Shown here one piece after another: positions 27,705 to 39,204 of a stretch of 64,000 nucleotides of DNA (position 1 is its first letter; each line of letters starts with the position of its first letter). Under the pieces are notes generated by a model, which was given only the letters and a program-made list of their open reading frames with translations, did no database searches and was not told the origin of the DNA. The DNA lies in contig NZ_CP089518.1 in NCBI RefSeq assembly GCF_025917685.1, positions 4,155,001-4,219,000 on the forward strand, in the 5' to 3' direction. The DNA comes from Bacillus cereus. Its GTDB lineage: Bacteria; Bacillota; Bacilli; Bacillales; Bacillaceae_G. The position numbers and the translations under genes are program-made.

Positions 27705-27790
27705 TCACTTTAATGAGCAGTACATCCCCCACCTCTTTCATACTATTTAGATGAGGGGTAACTGCGCATTAAACTATAATTTCACTTTAT
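27705..27790. repeat. Imperfect inverted-repeat element upstream of recD2
   Basis: An 86-base segment with long arms (TTTAATG-N-GCAGT against ACTGC-N-CATTAAA; inner CCCCTC against GAGGTGGGG). Both ends carry CACTTTA, and its right end ATAAAGTGAAA (reverse strand) equals the end of the bcr1 copies. The yrrB stop codon lies in that terminal sequence. It may be another small mobile repeat, or only the yrrB/recD2 boundary hairpin. Confidence 0.42.
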
Positions 27791-28446
27791 TCAGCTTCTT
27801 GCTCTAATAAACGAACGCCATTACCAGCTAAAAAGTGCTCTGGCTGAATTTCAGTTGCTTTCTTAAATAAAGCAAGAGCTTTCTCATTATTTTCTTCAAA
27901 TACGTACGCAACACCTAAATTATAATACGCATCTGCATGCTCTTCATCCATTTCTAATACCTTTTCAAAATAAGGTTTTGCCTCTTGAATATGTTCTAGT
28001 CGTGCGAAGCAAAGTCCGCATTGGAAAACAGCTTCTACATCACTTTCATCTAATTCAGTTGCTCTTTGTAAAAATGGCAGTGCAAGACGATCATTTCCAA
28101 GTTGCACGTTTGTGATACCTAACATAAACGTTACATCAGCTGATTGTAATCCAGCTTGCATTGCTTGTTCAAATACAGCCTTTGCCTCTGCAAATTGCTC
28201 TTGGCCGTAATATACATTTCCTAAGCCATAATAGGCAGCCGCAGATTTATCATCTAATTCTAATGCACGTTTGTAAAATAAAATTGCTCGCTCACTATCA
28301 CCTAATACATCTAATAAATTCGCAAAGTTAATGTATCCTAGCGAATCTTTCGGATTTTCTTCGATTGCTTCCGTAAAATTTTTGGCTGCTTCTTCCCAGT
28401 TTCCTTCTTGCATATATTGAATACCTGTTTCAAGTTTGTTTGACAT
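27787..28446 (-). CDS. yrrB: TPR-repeat protein (YrrB-like)
   Basis: A 219-residue protein built almost wholly of tetratricopeptide repeats, about six units (for example EEAAKNFTEAIEENPKDSLGYINFANLL and ERAILFYKRALELDDKSAAAYYGLGNVY). YrrB is a scaffold proposed to bring together the tRNA-thiolation enzymes, and it lies next to mnmA and yrvO here. The ATG at 28446 follows AGAGGTG by seven bases; the upstream GTG at 28455 is in that signal. Confidence 0.88.
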   Translation of the reverse strand: MSNKLETGIQYMQEGNWEEAAKNFTEAIEENPKDSLGYINFANLLDVLGDSERAILFYKRALELDDKSAAAYYGLGNVYYGQEQFAEAKAVFEQAMQAGLQSADVTFMLGITNVQLGNDRLALPFLQRATELDESDVEAVFQCGLCFARLEHIQEAKPYFEKVLEMDEEHADAYYNLGVAYVFEENNEKALALFKKATEIQPEHFLAGNGVRLLEQEAE

Positions 28447-28513
28447 GTCCTTCACCTCTACAACAAATTATAACAAAGAATGTATTTTTCAAGCGAACGA
28501 AAATTCGCTTTAT

Positions 28514-28553
28514 GTAAAAGAAACCTCTAACCGCTAATCGGCAGAGGCTTCTC
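28514..28553 (-). terminator. Terminator after mnmA
   Basis: Reverse strand GAAGCCTCTGCCG, 5-base loop, CGGTTAGAGGTTTC, then TTTTAC. It lies a few bases beyond the mnmA stop. Confidence 0.75.
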
Positions 28554-28556
28554 ATT

Positions 28557-30834
<2,278 letters not shown>

Positions 30835-30869
30835 TAAATCTCCTTCTTTCCAAATCGTTTCACAAGGAA

Positions 30870-31286
30870 TTAAATGTAAAACATATAGCCCCCGTGATTT
30901 TCTTCCTCATAACGTACTAGGTCTTCTAAAGTTGTACTATCTAACACTTCTTGCACCGCATCACGAACACGCATCCATAATTGGCGTTGTGCTGGTTCTT
31001 CTTCCTCTATCATTTCTACAACACTAATCGGACCCTCTAATACACGGATTACATCCCCAGCTGTAATGTTAGCAGGCTGATCTGATAATACATATCCACC
31101 ATATGCACCACGCGTACTCTTTACAAGACGAGCATTACGAAGTGGTGAAATTAATTGCTCTAAGTAATGTTCTGATAAGTCATGTGCTTGTGCGATTGAT
31201 TTTAATGAAATCGGACCTTCACCAAACTTTTTTGCAAGATCGATCATAATTGTTAAGCCGTAGCGGCCTTTTGTTGAAATCTTCAT
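30870..31286 (-). CDS. cymR: Cysteine metabolism repressor CymR (Rrf2 family)
   Basis: A 138-residue Rrf2-family regulator: MKISTKGRYGLTIMIDLA, winged helix-turn-helix with LKSIAQAHDLSEHYLEQLISPLRNA and the wing TRGAYGGYVL. No cysteine is present, so it does not bind an iron-sulfur cluster as IscR does, which fits CymR. CymR with CysK represses cysteine genes, including yrrT-mtnN-mccAB, which lies about 21 kb away here. It heads the yrvO-mnmA transcript. Confidence 0.92.
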   Translation of the reverse strand: MKISTKGRYGLTIMIDLAKKFGEGPISLKSIAQAHDLSEHYLEQLISPLRNARLVKSTRGAYGGYVLSDQPANITAGDVIRVLEGPISVVEMIEEEEPAQRQLWMRVRDAVQEVLDSTTLEDLVRYEEENHGGYMFYI

Positions 31287-31578
31287 CTATTTTGCACCTC
31301 TTTTCAAATTTTCACTTCTATTGGTTATATCTTATTTATAAAAGAACACAATTTAAAATCCTATGAAATTATAGCATAATATAGTATTATAAGAAATTTC
31401 AACTTGTGTATCAAAATGATAACATAAAATCACATTGAAAAACTCGGAAATTATTACAATTGAAAGAAAAATGAAAATATTCATATTCATTTTTCCCACA
31501 AAGCAACATCTTATTTCAAATTTCATTAAAAAAAATGATACGATAGAGTGAGATTATACATTAAGGGAGAAGGTCAAA

Positions 31579-32865
31579 ATGAAACAACCACTCGCACATC
31601 GAATGCGCCCTACGAATATTCAAGAAATTATCGGACAACAACATTTAGTTGGTGAAGGAAAGATTTTATGGCGAATGGTCCAAGCGAATCATTTTCAATC
31701 TATGATTTTATACGGTCCTCCAGGCACAGGAAAAACATCGATTGCTAGTGCAATTGCAGGAAGTACCGGAACCCCGTTTCGCCTATTAAACGCTGTTACT
31801 CACAATAAAAAAGATATGGAAGTTGTCGTACAAGAAGCGAAGATGCATCGACACCTCGTTTTAATTTTAGATGAAGTTCACCGTCTAGATAAAGCAAAGC
31901 AAGACTTTTTATTACCTCATTTAGAAAGTGGACTTCTTACTTTAATTGGTGCAACGACAAGCAATCCGTTTCATGCGATAAACTCCGCTATTCGAAGCAG
32001 GTGTCAAATTTTCGAATTACACGCACTAACAGAAGATGATATTTTAATTGGGTTAAAAAGAGCTTTAGAAGATAAAGAAAAAGGACTTGGGGAATATGCT
32101 GTAACGGTAACAGATGAAGCAATGTATCACTTTGCAAACGCCTCTGGTGGTGATATGCGTTCCGCTTATAACGCACTTGAACTTGCTGTATTATCTAGCT
32201 TCACTACAGACGATCGAGCGGCTGAAATCACACTCGAGATTGCAGAAGAATGCCTACAAAAAAAGAGCTTCGTTCACGACAAAGGCGGAGATGCTCATTA
32301 TGACGTATTATCAGCATTTCAAAAATCAGTGCGCGGAAGTGATGTAAATGCAGCGCTCCATTATTTAGCACGCCTTATTGAAGCAGGTGATTTACAAAGT
32401 ATTGGTAGACGCCTTCTTATTATGGCTTATGAAGATATTGGACTTGCTAGCCCACAAGCTGGACCGCGTACACTAGCCGCAATTGAATCAGCTGAACGAG
32501 TTGGATTCCCAGAGGCACGTATACCACTTGCAAATGCGGTTATCGAGCTTTGCCTATCACCAAAATCAAATTCAGCTTATAAAGCACTTGATGCCGCATT
32601 ACACGATTTACGTAACGGTCAAACAGGTGATATTCCAAGTCATTTAAAAGATAGTCACTATAAAGGTGCCGAATCACTCGGAAGAGGCATTGGATACTTA
32701 TATCCACACGACCATCCAAATGGCTGGGTACAACAACAATACTTGCCTGATAAAATAAAAAACAAGCAATATTATAAACCGAAAACGACAGGGAAATTTG
32801 AACAAGCACTTTCTACTGTTTATGAAAGATTACAAAGTTCGAATAAAACGAAAAATAAAGGGTAA
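31579..32865 (+). CDS. rarA: Replication-associated recombination protein RarA (AAA ATPase)
   Basis: A 428-residue AAA+ ATPase of the RarA/MgsA/WRNIP1 family that acts at stalled forks. Walker A ILYGPPGTGKTSIA, Walker B LVLILDEVHR, sensor 1 GATTSNPF and the C-terminal tetramerisation region with RRLLIMAYEDIGLASPQ are visible. It begins LAHRMRPTNIQEIIGQQHLVG, as usual. It diverges from cymR over a 290-base AT-rich gap in which I see no certain signal beyond the ribosome-binding site AAGGGAGAAGG. Confidence 0.95.
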   Translation: MKQPLAHRMRPTNIQEIIGQQHLVGEGKILWRMVQANHFQSMILYGPPGTGKTSIASAIAGSTGTPFRLLNAVTHNKKDMEVVVQEAKMHRHLVLILDEVHRLDKAKQDFLLPHLESGLLTLIGATTSNPFHAINSAIRSRCQIFELHALTEDDILIGLKRALEDKEKGLGEYAVTVTDEAMYHFANASGGDMRSAYNALELAVLSSFTTDDRAAEITLEIAEECLQKKSFVHDKGGDAHYDVLSAFQKSVRGSDVNAALHYLARLIEAGDLQSIGRRLLIMAYEDIGLASPQAGPRTLAAIESAERVGFPEARIPLANAVIELCLSPKSNSAYKALDAALHDLRNGQTGDIPSHLKDSHYKGAESLGRGIGYLYPHDHPNGWVQQQYLPDKIKNKQYYKPKTTGKFEQALSTVYERLQSSNKTKNKG

Positions 32866-32902
32866 CATAAACGAAAACGTCACCATTACGGAGGCTTCGC
32901 TT

Positions 32903-33544
32903 ATGAAAACACGTCAAGATGCATGGACAAGAGAAGACGATCTCCTTTTAGCAGAAACTGTTTTACGACATATTCGCAGCGGAAGTACACAAATAAAAGC
33001 GTTCGATGAAGTTGGCGATACATTAAACCGTACTTCCGCAGCTTGCGGATTTAGATGGAACGCTGAAGTCAGACCGAATTACGAAGATGCGGTGCAGATT
33101 GCAAAAAAACAACGTAAAGAATTAAAACGTTCTGAAGCTAAAATAGAAAAAGAGCAGTTTACACAAACTCGGCAGCTCGTAATCGACGCTGAGTTTTCAG
33201 AAGATATTACGCCAAGTAAACAGGAACTTACAATGCAAAATGTCATCTCATTTTTGCAAAACATGGAACATAGTAACCCTTCAATCGCAAAGTTGCAAAC
33301 TGAAAATGGTGTATTACAAGATCAGCTCACTTCCCTACAAAAAACGAATAATGAACTTGAAGCAAAATTAGCGGTACTCACAAAAAAACAACAAGCAATC
33401 GAAGAAGATTACGCAATGCTTGTTAGAATTATGGACCGTGCTCGAAAACTTGTTTCAGTTGAAGAGCAAGAGGAACAGATTGCTCCAATCTTCAAGACTG
33501 ATCAAAACGGAAACTTAGATATTATATATTCCGCAGAGAATTAA
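32903..33544 (+). CDS. RsfA family sporulation transcription factor
   Basis: A 213-residue protein with a Myb/SANT-like N-terminal domain (KTRQDAWTREDDLLLAETVLRHIRSGSTQIKAFDEV, then LNRTSAACGFRWNAEVR) and a C-terminal coiled coil (about residues 120-185). This matches the RsfA family of prespore transcription factors, which modulate sigma-F genes in B. subtilis. The open frame starts at 32798 inside rarA, but the ATG at 32903 follows GGAGG by nine bases and fits the family start. Confidence 0.87.
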   Translation: MKTRQDAWTREDDLLLAETVLRHIRSGSTQIKAFDEVGDTLNRTSAACGFRWNAEVRPNYEDAVQIAKKQRKELKRSEAKIEKEQFTQTRQLVIDAEFSEDITPSKQELTMQNVISFLQNMEHSNPSIAKLQTENGVLQDQLTSLQKTNNELEAKLAVLTKKQQAIEEDYAMLVRIMDRARKLVSVEEQEEQIAPIFKTDQNGNLDIIYSAEN

Positions 33545-33590
33545 AAAACAGGGGTGTCACTTTTTGACTAAGTGACATCCCTGTTTTTTT
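33544..33590 (+). terminator. Terminator after the rsfA-like gene
   Basis: AAAAAACAGGG-TGTCACTT, loop, AAGTGACATCCCTGTTTTTTTT immediately after the stop codon. Confidence 0.92.
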
Positions 33591-33780
33591 TGATTCACAA
33601 TTCAACAGTAAATGAAATTATATTAACGGTTTTTCGAATATATCTATCACAACTTAAAATATATCAACAATTCGACAAGGAATATCGATTTAACGACAAA
33701 GATTAACAATAATAAACCTCTCGAAAAAATTGGATATTTTTTACTTAAATATTATTGTAAATATATACGCTTGAAGGGAG

Positions 33781-33963
33781 ATGGTTGCTATTTCATTAAT
33801 AGTATTCAAAATAACACTCGGTGTTCTAGTCCTAGCGTTAGGTCTTTTTACAATTCATAGTTTAAAAAAGACCTCTGCCTACAAATCAGACAAATACGAT
33901 TATTCTTTATTAGGATTACTTACATTTGAATTATTAGTATTGCAAATATCAACAATTCTTTAA
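33781..33963 (+). CDS. Small membrane protein, uncertain start
   Basis: A short protein (up to 60 residues) with two hydrophobic helices separated by a charged loop (KKTSAYKSDKYD). GAAGGGAG abuts the ATG at 33781 with no spacing. The in-frame ATT at 33790 would be at ideal distance, so the true start is unclear. A gap of about 190 AT-rich bases lies upstream and a terminator follows. No family is recognised. Confidence 0.55.
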   Translation: MVAISLIVFKITLGVLVLALGLFTIHSLKKTSAYKSDKYDYSLLGLLTFELLVLQISTIL

Positions 33964-33967
33964 AACA

Positions 33968-34003
33968 TAAAAAAGCATATATCCGAAATGAATATATGCT
34001 TTC
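33968..34003. terminator. Bidirectional terminator before tcdA
   Basis: AAAGCATATAT, 9-base loop, ATATATGCTTT, flanked by A and T runs; shared by the convergent small membrane gene and tcdA. Confidence 0.8.
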
Positions 34004-34006
34004 CTT

Positions 34007-34774
34007 TTATTCTTGCCCTACACGCTTCACTTCTACGTTTTTAATACGCTCACGTACAACGTGACTTGCCATAATTAAGCCTGCCACAGATGGTACAAAT
34101 GCATTTGAAGAAGGCGGTAATTTCGCTTTACGAATTTTTGCATTTTCGTCTGGTACGATTTCTTTACGTACTTCTTCACGAATTACGATTGGGTTTTCGT
34201 CAGAGAAGACAACTTTTACACCTTTTTTAATACCCTCTTTACGAAGCTTCGTACGAATTACTTTCGCAATTGGATCTGTATGTGTTTTAGAAATGTCCGC
34301 AATACGGAAACGAGTTGGGTCCATTTTATTTGCAGCACCCATACATGAGATAATTTTAATTTTACGACGTAAACATTGTTTAATTAAATGAATTTTAAAC
34401 GTAATCGTATCAGATGCATCCACTACGAAATCCAAGCCGTGTTTGAAGAACTCTTCATATGTTTCATCTGTATAAAACATCTCTAATCCAATTACTTCAC
34501 ACTCTGGATTGATGTCTGCAATACGCTCTTTCATTAATTCTACTTTTGAACGCCCTACAGTAGATACTAAAGCGTGAATTTGACGGTTTACGTTTGTAAT
34601 ATCTACAACATCTTTATCAACTAATACAAGACGTCCTACGCCAGAACGTGCTAACGCTTCTGCCGAAAATGACCCTACGCCGCCAATTCCTAAAATACCG
34701 ACTGTACTATTTTTTAATATTTCAAGGCCTTCTTTTCCAAAGGCTAATTCATTACGTGAAAATTGATGTAACAT
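34007..34774 (-). CDS. tcdA: tRNA threonylcarbamoyladenosine dehydratase TcdA
   Basis: An E1/ThiF-like ATP-using enzyme (255 residues; YrvM in B. subtilis) that cyclises the t6A-37 modification of ANN-decoding tRNAs to ct6A. Nucleotide loop GILGIGGVGSFSAEALARSG, the DITNVNRQ strand and the VDASDTITFK segment are typical. It is a single gene, between terminators, upstream of which lies a 200-base gap ending at the aspS terminator. Confidence 0.93.
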   Translation of the reverse strand: MLHQFSRNELAFGKEGLEILKNSTVGILGIGGVGSFSAEALARSGVGRLVLVDKDVVDITNVNRQIHALVSTVGRSKVELMKERIADINPECEVIGLEMFYTDETYEEFFKHGLDFVVDASDTITFKIHLIKQCLRRKIKIISCMGAANKMDPTRFRIADISKTHTDPIAKVIRTKLRKEGIKKGVKVVFSDENPIVIREEVRKEIVPDENAKIRKAKLPPSSNAFVPSVAGLIMASHVVRERIKNVEVKRVGQE

Positions 34775-34931
34775 TCAGCTCTACACTCCTATTACAAAAA
34801 TGGTCTACCATGTATTCTAGCGTTTTTCCGACTATTTGTATAGAAAAAGTTATAGAATTCCTAAAAATACATATTTCAAGAAGGAAAACATAGTGTAAAC
34901 TGTGCTTTCACTTCTTCTCTCAATCATCCAT

Positions 34932-34972
34932 TAAAAAAGTCTAGATGGTATTAGTATAACCATCTAGACCCT
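34932..34972 (-). terminator. Terminator after aspS
   Basis: Reverse strand GTCTAGATGGT, 9-base loop, ACCATCTAGAC, then TTTTTT. Confidence 0.92.
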
Positions 34973-34985
34973 ATTTTTACTTCTC

Positions 34986-36761
34986 TTACTTCTCTTCTTT
35001 CACGTTCAACTTCAAGTTCAGTTCTTCAAGCTGTGCTTCTGCAACTGGGCTTGGAGCTTCTGTTAATAAGCAGCTTGCGCTTGCTGTTTTCGGGAATGCA
35101 ATTGTATCACGAAGGTTCGTACGACCTGCAAGTAACATAACAAGACGGTCTAAACCTAATGCAATTCCGCCGTGTGGTGGTGTACCGTATTCGAATGCTT
35201 CTAATAAGAATCCGAATTGCTCTTGTGCTTCTTCTTGTGAGAATCCAAGTGCTTTGAACATTTTTTCTTGTACGTCACGCTCGTAAATACGAAGTGATCC
35301 ACCACCAAGCTCATAACCGTTTAATACAAGGTCATATGCTTGTGCGCGTGCTTTTTCTGGTGCTGTTTCTAATAGCTCAACATCTTCACGGAATGGCATT
35401 GTGAATGGGTGGTGAGCTGCGAAGTAACGATCTGCATCTTCATCGTACTCAAGAAGTGGCCAATCAGTTACCCATAGGAAGTTAAATTTACTTTCGTCAA
35501 TTAACTCAAGCTCTTTACCTAAGCGTAAACGAAGTGCACCTAAGCTATCTGCCACAACGCTCTTCTTATCTGCTACGAATAGTAATAAGTCGCCAGCATT
35601 AGCTTCTAATGTACTCATTAACACATTTGCATCTTCTTCACCGAAGAACTTTGCAATCGGTCCTTTTAGGCCGTCTTCTTCAACTTTCAGCCAAGCTAGA
35701 CCTTTTGCACCATATACTTTTACAAATTCAGTTAATGCATCGATGTCTTTACGAGAGTATTTGCTCGCAGCACCTTTTGCATTAATTGCTTTTACTTGTC
35801 CGCCGTTTTCTACAGCACTTGTAAATACTTTGAAACCACAACCTGCTGCAAATTCAGATAGGTCTGTTAGTTCCATTTCAAAGCGTGTATCTGGCTTATC
35901 AGAACCGTATCGAGCCATTGCATCAGCATATTTCATACGAGGGAATGGTGCACTAACTTCTACACCTTTCGCATCTTTCATGACTTTCGTCATCATACGC
36001 TCCATCATTTCTAAAATTTCATCTTGTGTTAAGAATGATGCCTCGATATCGATTTGTGTAAATTCTGGTTGACGATCCGCACGTAAATCTTCGTCACGGA
36101 AACAACGTGCTACTTGATAGTAACGCTCAAATCCGCCGACCATAAGAAGCTGTTTAAATAACTGCGGAGACTGCGGTAATGCATAGAATTCACCATCATG
36201 CACACGGCTTGGTACTAAATAGTCACGAGCTCCTTCTGGTGTGCTCTTCGTTAAAATTGGTGTTTCAACTTCTAAGAATTCTTCTGTATCTAAGAAGTTA
36301 CGAATTGTTTTTGTTACGTCGTGACGCATTTTAAATGTGTTGAACATTACAGGACGACGTAAGTCTAAGTAACGATATTTTAAACGCACATCTTCTGATG
36401 CATCTGTGTCATCAGAAATAATAATTGGCGTTGTTTTCGCTGCATTTAATACGTTTACTTTCGTTGCTTGTACTTCAATACGACCAGTTGCCATATTGTC
36501 ATTAATGGCACCTTCGCCACGTTCAACAACTGTACCTTCTACGTGTAATACGTATTCGCTACGAATTGTTTCTGCTACTTCTAGCGCTTCTTTTGATGTT
36601 TCTGGGTTAAATACAACTTGTACGATACCTGTACGGTCACGTAAGTCGATAAAGATTAATCCGCCTAAGTCACGACGTTTTTGTACCCAACCTTTTAATT
36701 GAACTGTTTGTCCAACAGCGTCTACCGTTACTTTTCCACATGCATGTGTTCTTTCAGCCAC
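34986..36761 (-). CDS. aspS: Aspartyl-tRNA synthetase
   Basis: A class II synthetase (591 residues) with an N-terminal OB-fold anticodon-binding domain (about 1-105), the catalytic core (motif 2 region [20 protein letters not shown]; motif 3 [16 protein letters not shown]) and the bacterial insertion domain (about 285-420). It starts 12 bases after hisS stops and shares its T-box-controlled transcript. Confidence 0.98.
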   Translation of the reverse strand: MAERTHACGKVTVDAVGQTVQLKGWVQKRRDLGGLIFIDLRDRTGIVQVVFNPETSKEALEVAETIRSEYVLHVEGTVVERGEGAINDNMATGRIEVQATKVNVLNAAKTTPIIISDDTDASEDVRLKYRYLDLRRPVMFNTFKMRHDVTKTIRNFLDTEEFLEVETPILTKSTPEGARDYLVPSRVHDGEFYALPQSPQLFKQLLMVGGFERYYQVARCFRDEDLRADRQPEFTQIDIEASFLTQDEILEMMERMMTKVMKDAKGVEVSAPFPRMKYADAMARYGSDKPDTRFEMELTDLSEFAAGCGFKVFTSAVENGGQVKAINAKGAASKYSRKDIDALTEFVKVYGAKGLAWLKVEEDGLKGPIAKFFGEEDANVLMSTLEANAGDLLLFVADKKSVVADSLGALRLRLGKELELIDESKFNFLWVTDWPLLEYDEDADRYFAAHHPFTMPFREDVELLETAPEKARAQAYDLVLNGYELGGGSLRIYERDVQEKMFKALGFSQEEAQEQFGFLLEAFEYGTPPHGGIALGLDRLVMLLAGRTNLRDTIAFPKTASASCLLTEAPSPVAEAQLEELNLKLNVKEEK

Positions 36762-36773
36762 TGTAAGTTCCCC

Positions 36774-38045
36774 CTATATTAATTTCTCTGCTACGTATGA
36801 AGCGAATACATCTAACGCTACTTCTTCTTGTCCGCCTGTTTCCATATCTTTCAAGTTAATGATGCCTTTATCTAGCTCATCTTCTCCTAATACAGCTACA
36901 TATTTCGCATTTAAACGATCCGCTGATTTAAATTGTGCTTTCATTTTGCGATCTAAATAATCTTTTTCAACTGACAATCCAGCTTTACGAAGATCAAACG
37001 CAACTTTCGCAGCATGGTCTTTCGCTTTTTCACCAAGCGCTACAACGTAACAATCGATACTATGTTCAATTGGCAATTCAATGTTTTCAGCTTTCAGCGC
37101 CATAATTAAACGTTCAATACTCATCGCAAAACCGATACCAGGCATTTCCGGTCCACCGATTTCTTGTACAAGTCCGTTATATCGACCACCGCCACTTAAT
37201 GTTGTGATAGCACCGAAACCTTCTGCCTCACTCATAATTTCAAAAACAGTGTGTTGATAGTAGTCTAAACCACGTACTAAGTTCGGATCTTTTTCAAATG
37301 GAACATCCATCATCGTTAATAGCTCTTGAACTTTGTCGTAGTATACTGCTGAATCTTCGTTTAAGTATTCTGTAATAGATGGTGCTGTACTCATTAGTTC
37401 ATGATTACGGTCCTTCTTACAGTCTAAAATACGAAGAGGATTTTTTTCTAAGCGAGATTGGCAATCAGAGCAGAATTCTCCGATGCGCGGCTCAAAGTGT
37501 GCAATTAATGCATCGCGGTGCGCTTGACGGCTCGCTGCATCACCTAAGCTGTTTAATACAACTTTAATATTTTTTAAGCCCATGCCGCGGTAAAACTCTA
37601 CAGCAAGTGCAATTACTTCTGCATCAATTGCAGGATCGTTACTACCGATTGCTTCAATACCGAATTGCACGAATTGACGATAGCGACCTGCTTGTGGTCT
37701 TTCATAACGGAACATTTGACCGATATAGTATAATTTCGTTGGTTGTGTTGCATCACCGAACATTTTGTTTTCAACGTAAGAACGTACAACAGGTGCAGTA
37801 CCTTCTGGACGTAATGTTAAACTACGCTCTCCACGGTCTTGGAATGAGTACATTTCTTTTTGTACGATATCTGTCGTATCACCAACACCACGTAAAAATA
37901 GCTCTGTGTGTTCAAAAATTGGTGTACGAATTTCTTTATAATTGTAACGACGGCAAATTTCGCGCGCTTGCCCTTCGATATACTGCCATAACTCTACACT
38001 ACCTGGAAGAATATCTTGCGTTCCGCGTGGGATTTGAATAGACAT
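36774..38045 (-). CDS. hisS: Histidyl-tRNA synthetase
   Basis: A class II synthetase of 423 residues: [15 protein letters not shown] start, motif 2 region [21 protein letters not shown], histidine-binding [14 protein letters not shown] and motif 3 [15 protein letters not shown], followed by an anticodon-binding domain. The frame is open upstream to 38252, but that stretch is the T-box leader; the ATG at 38045 follows GAGGAGG. The gene is the first of the hisS-aspS operon. Confidence 0.98.
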   Translation of the reverse strand: MSIQIPRGTQDILPGSVELWQYIEGQAREICRRYNYKEIRTPIFEHTELFLRGVGDTTDIVQKEMYSFQDRGERSLTLRPEGTAPVVRSYVENKMFGDATQPTKLYYIGQMFRYERPQAGRYRQFVQFGIEAIGSNDPAIDAEVIALAVEFYRGMGLKNIKVVLNSLGDAASRQAHRDALIAHFEPRIGEFCSDCQSRLEKNPLRILDCKKDRNHELMSTAPSITEYLNEDSAVYYDKVQELLTMMDVPFEKDPNLVRGLDYYQHTVFEIMSEAEGFGAITTLSGGGRYNGLVQEIGGPEMPGIGFAMSIERLIMALKAENIELPIEHSIDCYVVALGEKAKDHAAKVAFDLRKAGLSVEKDYLDRKMKAQFKSADRLNAKYVAVLGEDELDKGIINLKDMETGGQEEVALDVFASYVAEKLI

Positions 38046-38090
38046 ATTCAGTTCCTCCTCAAATTGTTTTAATCTTAATAAAAATAAAAA

Positions 38091-38360
38091 AACTCCCGCC
38101 TCTACTGTTTGAACAGTAGGGACGAGAGTATTATACCCGTGGTGCCACCCTAATTGAAGCACGTATGCTTCCACTTTTTTAATAACGCTTAAATGTGCGT
38201 TCATCTCTACTAGGCGTATAAGCCTTTCAAGTTGAAACCTACAGAGTGTCATTCAATCAGTCATCATGTAGAAATGTTTTCAGCCTAGGACATTTCTTCT
38301 CTTTCCATGTGTATCTCATTTACTCTTCTCTATCAACGGCTATATTCATATGTAAATATA
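38091..38360 (-). ncRNA. T-box riboswitch of hisS-aspS
   Basis: T-box sequence AGGGTGGCACCACGGG (38151-38136) is followed by the terminator (38091-38129: ACTCTCGTCCCTACTG paired with CAGTAGAGGCGGGAGT, then a T run). The probable specifier region reads GACAC (38250-38246), containing the His codon CAC and, overlapping by one base, the Asp codon GAC. The leader length of about 270 bases is usual. Confidence 0.93.
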
Positions 38361-38365
38361 AAATT

Positions 38366-38394
38366 ACTATACGTTTGTTGAGTAGGATTGTCAA
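38366..38394 (-). promoter_or_regulatory. Sigma-A promoter of the hisS-aspS transcript
   Basis: Reverse strand TTGACA (38389-38394), exactly 17 bases, TATAGT (38366-38371), right after the stop codon of the next small gene. Confidence 0.85.
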
Positions 38395-38399
38395 GTGCT

Positions 38400-38576
38400 C
38401 TAAGAGCGCTCAATTTGCTTCTTTAGGCGCTTTACATCTTGCAGTGAAATTCCGAACTCTGAAGCAAGCTCCATTGAAGTATTGTTTTGCTCTTTTGAAA
38501 TAAAATCATGAAAATTCACGTTAAACAGTTGATTTGCACCATTTGTAACAGAATGCCCTTTTTCATTCATACGCAT
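38400..38576 (-). CDS. Small helix-turn-helix-like protein
   Basis: About 58 residues; the second half (SMELASEFGISLQDVKRLKKQIERS) looks like a sigma-region-4 or helix-turn-helix DNA-binding helix pair. Function is unknown. An ATG at 38597 is in frame, but GAGGG lies correctly before the ATG at 38576. It is followed directly by the hisS promoter. It could be a small regulator, but nothing around it tells of what. Confidence 0.62.
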   Translation of the reverse strand: MRMNEKGHSVTNGANQLFNVNFHDFISKEQNNTSMELASEFGISLQDVKRLKKQIERS

Positions 38577-38659
38577 ACGTATATCCCTCACATTCAATAT
38601 GGATGTTTTACTTGTTATTGTTCCATATTGATGAAAGAGTTATACATAACTGAAAACAG

Positions 38660-38992
38660 CTATTGATTCCAAATAAACATAAGAATGCGATTAACAATAA
38701 TAACAGTAGCCAATCCACTCGCAAGTAAAGGGTGCTTTAAATGATATAACGCTGCAACACCTACTCCAAAAACGCTAATTTCTAACAATACATGCAATAT
38801 ACCACGCACTTCCCACTCTGCGTGTGGAGCTCCAAATAACCCCCCTATGACAGCAACAACAATCGGAAGAATAATAGCCAGTATAATTTTCACAACAGGT
38901 ATTTCTCCTATTCGAAACCCCCAGTACCCAACAATCCCAAGAACTCATAACTCTAGCATAAAACGCAAAGCTATATTGAATTCTTGAAGCAT
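38660..38992 (-). pseudogene. YrdB-family (DUF2568-like) membrane protein gene broken by a TGA
   Basis: Reading from the ATG at 38992 (preceded by AAGAAGGTG), 15 codons give MLQEFNIALRFMLEL. Then TGA occurs at 38947-38945 and the same frame goes on as VLGIVGYWGFRIGEIP and the rest of a 110-residue, three- to four-segment membrane protein of the YrdB/DUF2568 type. The part after the stop is intact to a TAG at 38660, and a GTG at 38893 could restart translation of the last 77 residues. One substitution explains the damage; a sequencing error or read-through cannot be excluded. Confidence 0.72.
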
Positions 38993-39037
38993 GCTACACC
39001 TTCTTTTTCTTTTATTCCCCTTCACAATCATCCTATG

Positions 39038-39139
39038 TTAAAGTGAAATTTTAATCAATGGGGGTTTTGTCCATCCCCCACTGATTATTAGCCTTCACCA
39101 ATCGGACTTTTACGGGCAGCCCACAAATAGCGGGATAAA
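39038..39139 (-). repeat. bcr1-like repeat, copy B (internally deleted)
   Basis: Reverse strand runs TTTATCCCGCTATTTGTGGGC, then directly TGCCCGTAAAAGTCCGATTGG and on to the 3-prime hairpin and CACTTTAA. Compared with copy C it lacks about 58 bases between two GGGC sequences, that is, the arm with CCCACCT/AGGTGGG. It lies between the YrdB pseudogene and dtd. Confidence 0.78.
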
Positions 39140-39163
39140 TGAACAAAACATACAATAATGTAT

Positions 39164-39197
39164 AAAAAAGAGAGGGTCATATAACCCTCTCTTTTTT
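39164..39197 (-). terminator. Terminator after dtd
   Basis: AAAAAAGAGAGGGT, 6-base loop, ACCCTCTCTTTTTT, seven bases after the dtd stop. Confidence 0.92.
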
Positions 39198-39204
39198 AAC
39201 AATA

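Noticed and set aside
38046..38252. 69-codon N-terminal extension of HisS
   Set aside because: It translates the T-box terminator and antiterminator; the ATG at 38045 has a strong ribosome-binding site and the family start.
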